In this document: positions 14,948 to 18,812 of the stretch, in pieces
Numbering within the stretch: position 1 is the first letter of the stretch
Layout: every line of letters starts with the position of its first letter
Translations under genes and position numbers: made by a program
Notes under the pieces: generated by a model
What the model saw: the letters and a program-made list of their open reading frames with translations, nothing else
What the model was told of the DNA's origin: nothing
Databases searched by the model: none
Source of the DNA: JBCCEJ01 sp039030335
GTDB lineage: Bacteria > Pseudomonadota > Gammaproteobacteria > HK1
Direction: 5' to 3'
Assembly: GCA_039030335.1 (NCBI GenBank)
Contig: JBCCEJ010000097.1
Coordinates: 1 to 18,812, forward strand
Length of the DNA stretch: 18,812 nucleotides

Positions 14948-15376
14948 ATGCGACGCCGATTCGTGAATCAGTTTGCGGCCAGTATTTTTCTGTCGCTGGT
15001 AGTGCCGCGTTTGGGCGCAGATGAAGTCACGCCGCCAAACAATGTCCAACCGGCACTGGTCGACTGGTTGTTCGAGGATGCGACGAGCCAGCGCCAACTC
15101 GATACCAAGGGGCCACTGCTCTGGTCTTACCTGTTCCACGCTGAGCAACTCGGGCCGCTCGAGTCGCTGAAAACAGCGCTCGAAGGTGACGGCTACCGTT
15201 TCAAGACTTTCATCCGGCTGACGGAGCGGAGCGCCGAACCTGGCTACATGTTGGTGATGACGCGAGTGGAACGCCACACGGTCGCATCCTTGAACGCGCG
15301 CAACGCGGCGCTGACCGGGACGGCCGAACGGCACCGGGCGGCGTATCGGTATATGGATGTGGCGGCCGCGCCGTGA
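14948..15376 (+). CDS. Secreted RraB-like (DUF1260) small protein
   Basis: This codes for 142 residues from ATG 14948 with a GGGGG tract 10-15 bases upstream. The N-terminus (1-25) looks like a signal peptide: 'MRRRF', a hydrophobic run 'ASIFLSLVV', and a possible cleavage after 'RLGA'. The remaining domain follows the RraB pattern: a strand 'LLWSYLFHAEQ', helix 'LGPLESLKTALEGDGYRF', strand 'YMLVMTRVERHT', then a helix 'VASLNARNAAL' and a final 'AYRYMDV' where RraB has Y-D-G-W. RraB inhibits RNase E in the cytoplasm. An exported version would need another role, so the family call is a fold-level guess. Its TGA overlaps the GTGA that could start the next frame. Confidence 0.6.
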   Translation: MRRRFVNQFAASIFLSLVVPRLGADEVTPPNNVQPALVDWLFEDATSQRQLDTKGPLLWSYLFHAEQLGPLESLKTALEGDGYRFKTFIRLTERSAEPGYMLVMTRVERHTVASLNARNAALTGTAERHRAAYRYMDVAAAP

Positions 15377-15654
15377 CCCCCTGGCCGTTGTGCGCACGTC
15401 GGGCGCCGCGGGCAAGTTCACTTGACGTTGCGTACCATCCCGTAACGGAGATCATTTCTCACCGGGCTGTAGCGGGAGTCTCGCTTGCATCGGCTCTACG
15501 ACACGATCGGAACCACCTGCTCAGTCACGCGATGTACCGCGGGCCCGGCGGCGCGCGTGCGCTCGCCGGAATCGGTCGGGTTGTGTGCCAGCACTTCCTT
15601 ACGTTCAATCGGGCGCCGGCGGTTGCGGCTTCCCGCGAAACAGGCACTACGCGG

Positions 15655-16200
15655 ATGACTGCCAAGACGGGCGAGCGGGCAGTCATCCGTCTTCAGCGCG
15701 CGGACGATCGCGAAGCGGTGGTCGGGCTGAACGACGCGGCTTTCGGTGGTGAACTGGAAGGGCGCATCGTTACCCGACTCTGGGCGAGCCAAATGTCAGC
15801 CGTGTCATTGGTTGCCGAATTGGCGGGAGAGATCGTCGGGCACATCATGTTTTCACCATTGACGGTTGAGACAAGGGCAGACCCACCTGCGGCAATCGAT
15901 CTGCTGGGTCTTGGGCCGATGTCCGTCGCCCCTGGTTTGCAGCGACAAGGGCTTGGCTCCAGGTTGGTCACGCATGGGGTTGAGTGGTGTCAGCGCCAGG
16001 GTGTTGCCGCAGTTTGCGTCCTCGGTCATCCGGAGTTCTATCCGCGCTTCGGCTTCACTCCGGCGAGCCGGTTCGGACTAGCGTGCGTTTATCAGGTGCC
16101 GGATCCGGTGTTCATGGCCTTGGAACTCGTGCCAGGGAGACTGGATTCCGTACAGGGTACGGTGCACTACGCGCCGGCATTTTCGATTGCCGAAGCCTGA
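15655..16200 (+). CDS. YhbS-like GNAT N-acetyltransferase
   Basis: This codes for 181 residues from ATG 15655. The frame is open to GTG 15373, which overlaps the previous stop, but the extra 94 residues show no known fold and the YhbS length fits the shorter form. Family marks are 'VIRLQRADDREAVVGLNDAAF', 'AGEIVGHIMFSP', 'LLGLGPMSVAP' and the acetyl-CoA loop 'RQGLGSRLV'. The later marks are 'CVLGHPEFYPRFGFTPA', 'FMALELVPG' and the C-terminal 'GTVHYAPAF'. COG3153 enzymes acetylate amines of small molecules or proteins. The natural acceptor is usually unknown. Cytoplasmic. Confidence 0.88.
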   Translation: MTAKTGERAVIRLQRADDREAVVGLNDAAFGGELEGRIVTRLWASQMSAVSLVAELAGEIVGHIMFSPLTVETRADPPAAIDLLGLGPMSVAPGLQRQGLGSRLVTHGVEWCQRQGVAAVCVLGHPEFYPRFGFTPASRFGLACVYQVPDPVFMALELVPGRLDSVQGTVHYAPAFSIAEA

Positions 16201-16276
16201 CTGGCGAACGTACCGCGTTGCCGCCATGCCATTGCTCACGGAGCTGGTGCAGATAACTAATTACGGAGGATGAGCG

Positions 16277-16840
16277 ATGCAGGCTGTGCAGGTGTGGATT
16301 TCGTTGCTGATGCTGGCGGGCCTCTCCGGGTGTACCGTCGTACCGGTAGCTCAAGACCAGTCCACGCACGGGGCCGCCTGTATCGGCACCACCCGACTGC
16401 CGGACGCGCTGGCGGGTGCTTTTACGGCCGTCGAAGATACAGCGTTGTTGCAGTCGGCCCTCGGTGCGCCCGACGATGGCAAGCTCTGTCAGGGCCAGGC
16501 TTACGAGTTACGTCCTGCGGCCAGAGTCAGAGTCTTTCGCGCGTTCAACAGCACGAATCCGAACAGTCGTCTGGGTCGGTGGTGGGTATTCGACAAGCCC
16601 GCCGGGCCGGTAGCGTCTTACCGCGCCCGCTACGAGATTTGCTATCAGTGGTCAGCGCTGGACAAGTTGGTGCAGTGCACTTTGAAGCCGGGGGCGCGCA
16701 TCGTATTGGGCACGGGGCAAAGTGCCAGATGCTCGGAATTCCTGACCTACCCTGTGTCGGAAGCGCAGCAGATATACGTCGCGGAACCCGCCGCCGTGGA
16801 GAACTGCAGGGATTTCGAGGGTGTCTTCAGTTGGCAGTAG
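16277..16840 (+). CDS. Hypothetical lipoprotein
   Basis: This codes for 187 residues from ATG 16277, with an excellent GGAGG site 7 bases upstream. The lipoprotein signal 'ISLLMLAGLSGC' places lipidation at C19. The mature part has several cysteines ('AACIG', 'KLCQG', 'EICYQ', 'VQCTL', 'ARCSE', 'ENCRD'), six after C19, so three disulfides are possible and periplasmic folding is likely. I recognise no family. An odd detail is the aromatic patch 'RLGRWWVFD' in the middle. It is a single gene between the acetyltransferase and the methyltransferase. Confidence 0.75.
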   Translation: MQAVQVWISLLMLAGLSGCTVVPVAQDQSTHGAACIGTTRLPDALAGAFTAVEDTALLQSALGAPDDGKLCQGQAYELRPAARVRVFRAFNSTNPNSRLGRWWVFDKPAGPVASYRARYEICYQWSALDKLVQCTLKPGARIVLGTGQSARCSEFLTYPVSEAQQIYVAEPAAVENCRDFEGVFSWQ

Positions 16841-16944
16841 CTGGTGTGCATGCTGGGCCGGATGTCTTCTGCCGCTGGTACTCTGTCGGGTTGTGAAGTC
16901 GTGCGCGGGCGTGGTTTGCGCACGGCGGTGATTTGGAGGCATGG

Positions 16945-17715
16945 GTGGAAAGATCGGGGCTCGTCCGGATGTTCGGCTTTCCCGCGACTCTCATTCACGG
17001 TGACCCGTTGGTGTTGGACCGGTGGTTGTGGCTGCGGCGGCGCCTGCCCGCGACGCAAGGCGCGTTGCAGGTGCTCGACGTGGGTTGCGGCACCGGGGCT
17101 TTCACGATCGGTGCCGCCCGCCGGGGATATCGCGCTCTCGGTTTGAGCTGGGATGAGCGCAATCAGCACGTGGCCGCCGAACGCGCCAGGGTCTGCGGAG
17201 CCTCAGCAGCGACCTTTCGCATCGTCGATGTGCGCGCGCTCGATGGTGAGCACGACCTCATCGATTCGGCCGATGTCGTGCTCTGCCTCGAAAACATCGA
17301 ACACATTCTCGATGACGCGAAGCTGATGCGCGACATGGCAGCGTGCCTGAAGCCGGGCGGCAAGCTGCTCTTGACGACGCCAAACGTGCACTACAGGCGA
17401 ATCACGCGGGACGACGATGGGCCGTTCAGGCCGGTTGAAGCAGGCGGCCACGTACGGCGGGGCTACGATGAAGTCCGGCTCGTCGAACTTTGCCGTCAAG
17501 CCGGACTGAGTGACGAACGCATATCGTATTGCAGCGGCTTTCTGAGTCAGAAAATTACCTGGCTCATGCGCGTGCTGTCCGATGTCCACCCGCTGCTCGC
17601 GTGGGGCGCGGTACTCCCGCTTCGCCCGTTACCGCCGTTGCTGGACGGCGCCGTAACGCGCATGCTGCGATGGCCCGCGTTCAGCATATGCCTGGAGGCT
17701 CGCAAACCCGGATAA
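16945..17715 (+). CDS. Class I SAM-dependent methyltransferase
   Basis: This codes for 256 residues. GTG 16945 is 6 bases after a GGAGG at 16935-16939. TTG 16933 is an in-frame but poorer start. The SAM-binding motif I is 'VLDVGCGTGAF' (43-53), motif II is about 'ALGLSWDE', 'IVDVRAL' follows, then 'ADVVLCLENIEHILDD' and the post-motif 'LKPGGKLLLTTPN'. This is a Methyltransf_11/23-type fold. The C-terminus has a long hydrophobic stretch (about 207-240, from 'WLMRVLSDVHPLL') that may touch a membrane, hinting at a lipid or quinone-like acceptor. It converges on the next methyltransferase gene with a 42-base gap. Confidence 0.85.
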   Translation: MERSGLVRMFGFPATLIHGDPLVLDRWLWLRRRLPATQGALQVLDVGCGTGAFTIGAARRGYRALGLSWDERNQHVAAERARVCGASAATFRIVDVRALDGEHDLIDSADVVLCLENIEHILDDAKLMRDMAACLKPGGKLLLTTPNVHYRRITRDDDGPFRPVEAGGHVRRGYDEVRLVELCRQAGLSDERISYCSGFLSQKITWLMRVLSDVHPLLAWGAVLPLRPLPPLLDGAVTRMLRWPAFSICLEARKPG

Positions 17716-17757
17716 CCGCTGCATACATTATCGGCGAGCGGACACCGGGACGGTTCT
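17716..17757. other. Gap between convergent methyltransferase genes
   Basis: CCGCT at 17716-17720 and AGCGG at 17737-17741 form a 5-bp inverted repeat that starts one base after the upstream stop codon. With no T-run on either strand it is at best a weak bidirectional transcript end. Confidence 0.25.
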
Positions 17758-18528
17758 CTACACCTTCGCGGCAGCAAACAAATAGCGGTTTATCGAGAAC
17801 ATATACTCGCCGGCTGCGTCCAGCTCCGCCATGTGCTGAAACCAACGTGGCCCGTCGAGCCGGGCATCGGCCGGTACGTTTGGATCACCAGGCAGGAAAG
17901 TCGACATCTGCCGGGAGAATGCGTCGTCGCTGAAAGACCAGTTGACGATCGGATGGACGATGCGCCCGGTTATCTGGAACCCGGCATCGGTCAGCCGGCG
18001 GCTGAGTGTTTTGGGCACCGCTGAGGAGCCGTAGGGACGCTTGAGCTCAGCGAGGACGCGGGCAAGGAGCTCCGGATGCCGGCAGTGCCATACGAGCGAA
18101 TCCCAATCCGTGTCGAGCAACACCACGCGCCCGGAGGGCTTCAACACCCGGCGCATCTCGGCGAGTGCGGCGTCGATGTCCGGCACGAAGCAGAGCACCT
18201 GTGACGCGGTGACGACGTCGAACTGTTCGCTGTCTACCGGCAGTGCATCTGCGCCGCCCTCAAGGAACGTAGCCTGAGGGCAGATGCGGGCCGCCATGGC
18301 GACCATTGGCGGCGCCGGGTCGACGCCCGTGACGCTGCCGGTCGGTCCCACTTCGTGGACCATCTCACGCGCCAGAATGCCATTGCCGGAGCCCACGTCG
18401 AGAACAGCCTCGCCTGTGCGCAAGGCGAGCAGGTCGCGCGTGACTTCGCGTTGGCGCACCATGTCGCGCGACTGCGCCACTTTCTCCTGCTTTTTTGCTG
18501 CAGCTTCGTCGTAGTAGGCGTCTGGCAT
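17758..18528 (-). CDS. UbiE-like class I SAM-dependent methyltransferase
   Basis: This codes for 256 residues from ATG 18528 with GAGAGA 5 bases upstream. TTG 18555 adds 9 residues without a good site. Motif I is 'AVLDVGSGNGILA' (41-53), followed by 'VTGVDPAPPMVAMA', 'ADALPVDSEQFDVVTASQVL' and 'RVLKPSGRVVLLDTDWDSLV'. This is the UbiE/COQ5-style Methyltransf_11 order. The C-terminal 100 residues ('RRLTDAGF', 'WSFSDDAFSRQM', 'GEYMFSINRYLFAAAK') resemble small-molecule methyltransferases. The acceptor is unknown, and the absence of ubi or men neighbours argues against calling it UbiE. Confidence 0.88.
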   Translation of the reverse strand: MPDAYYDEAAAKKQEKVAQSRDMVRQREVTRDLLALRTGEAVLDVGSGNGILAREMVHEVGPTGSVTGVDPAPPMVAMAARICPQATFLEGGADALPVDSEQFDVVTASQVLCFVPDIDAALAEMRRVLKPSGRVVLLDTDWDSLVWHCRHPELLARVLAELKRPYGSSAVPKTLSRRLTDAGFQITGRIVHPIVNWSFSDDAFSRQMSTFLPGDPNVPADARLDGPRWFQHMAELDAAGEYMFSINRYLFAAAKV

Positions 18529-18579
18529 CGCGTCTCTCTGCGGGCCGAAAGTCAACTGAGGCTAGCAGACCCCGCCCGG

Positions 18580-18812
18580 ATGCAAACAAGCTATTCAAGC
18601 AGGGAGTTATAAACCATCACATAAGCTGAACAATCATGACTCTCTTAGAGGCCAGAAAAGCCGAAATTTGTCCAGTCATGTCATGGAAATTCGCTAGCGC
18701 TTCAGATATGTGAAATGTTCAGATCCACAATACAAGCTCTGCCTCCAACATTATTTGGACAACAGACACTCTATTGTCATGTACATCATTACCACACATA
18801 GACATACGTCGA
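18580..18812. other. AT-rich region without a supportable gene
   Basis: From about 18580 the GC content falls to about 40 % (24-25 GC per 60 bases on each full line), against 60-75 % in most neighbouring coding lines. No frame longer than about 30 codons is open here. A minus-strand frame entering from the right edge ends after about 30 residues at roughly 18718 and could be the tail of a gene outside the window. Small inverted repeats such as CCAA-CATTAT-TTGG (about 18747-18760) are present. Confidence 0.5.

Noticed and set aside
17758..18528. True UbiE (ubiquinone/menaquinone methyltransferase)
   Set aside because: Only general SAM-binding motifs are shared. No quinone-pathway genes are nearby.

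Overview
The window looks like chromosome from an environmental proteobacterium. A gammaproteobacterium is my best guess, but the sequence does not prove it. Most of the window is GC-rich (coding lines reach 60-75 %), ATG and GTG starts are mixed, GGAG-type ribosome binding sites are frequent, and there are several lipobox lipoproteins. About 22 protein genes are supportable. I see no rRNA, tRNA, CRISPR array, transposase or integrase.

Left region (1-7025, all on +): loosely spaced, mostly single genes. In order they are the C-terminal part of a GNAT acetyltransferase, an exported protein of unknown function, an MPPED-type metallophosphoesterase, a low-molecular-weight tyrosine phosphatase, a DUF3592 membrane protein, a small anchored unknown, a PaaI-like hotdog thioesterase, a clear YbiA/NADAR N-glycosidase overlapping a small unknown gene, and a six-helix membrane class III nucleotidyl cyclase. 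A perfect 10-bp inverted repeat at 1588-1622 probably forms a transcript-end hairpin.

Middle region (7410-14710): the most interesting part. Six genes on - follow one another from 13641 down to 7410: a PhyH-type Fe/2-oxoglutarate dioxygenase, a PanB-like enzyme with two altered active-site acids, a DmdA-like tetrahydrofolate-dependent demethylase homologue, a metallo-beta-lactamase-fold lipoprotein, a DUF1989 (urea/guanidine carboxylase-associated) protein, and an alpha/beta-hydrolase lipoprotein. A NodD-like LysR regulator is transcribed divergently from a 112-bp spacer. The combination suggests oxidation and folate-linked one-carbon removal from a small methylated, possibly nitrogen-rich, compound. 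The substrate is inference only.

Right region (14711-18812): a secreted RraB-like small protein, a YhbS-type acetyltransferase, a lipoprotein of unknown function, and two convergent SAM-dependent methyltransferases. After about 18580 the GC content drops to about 40 % with no supportable gene, which may mark an island edge or a large intergenic region.
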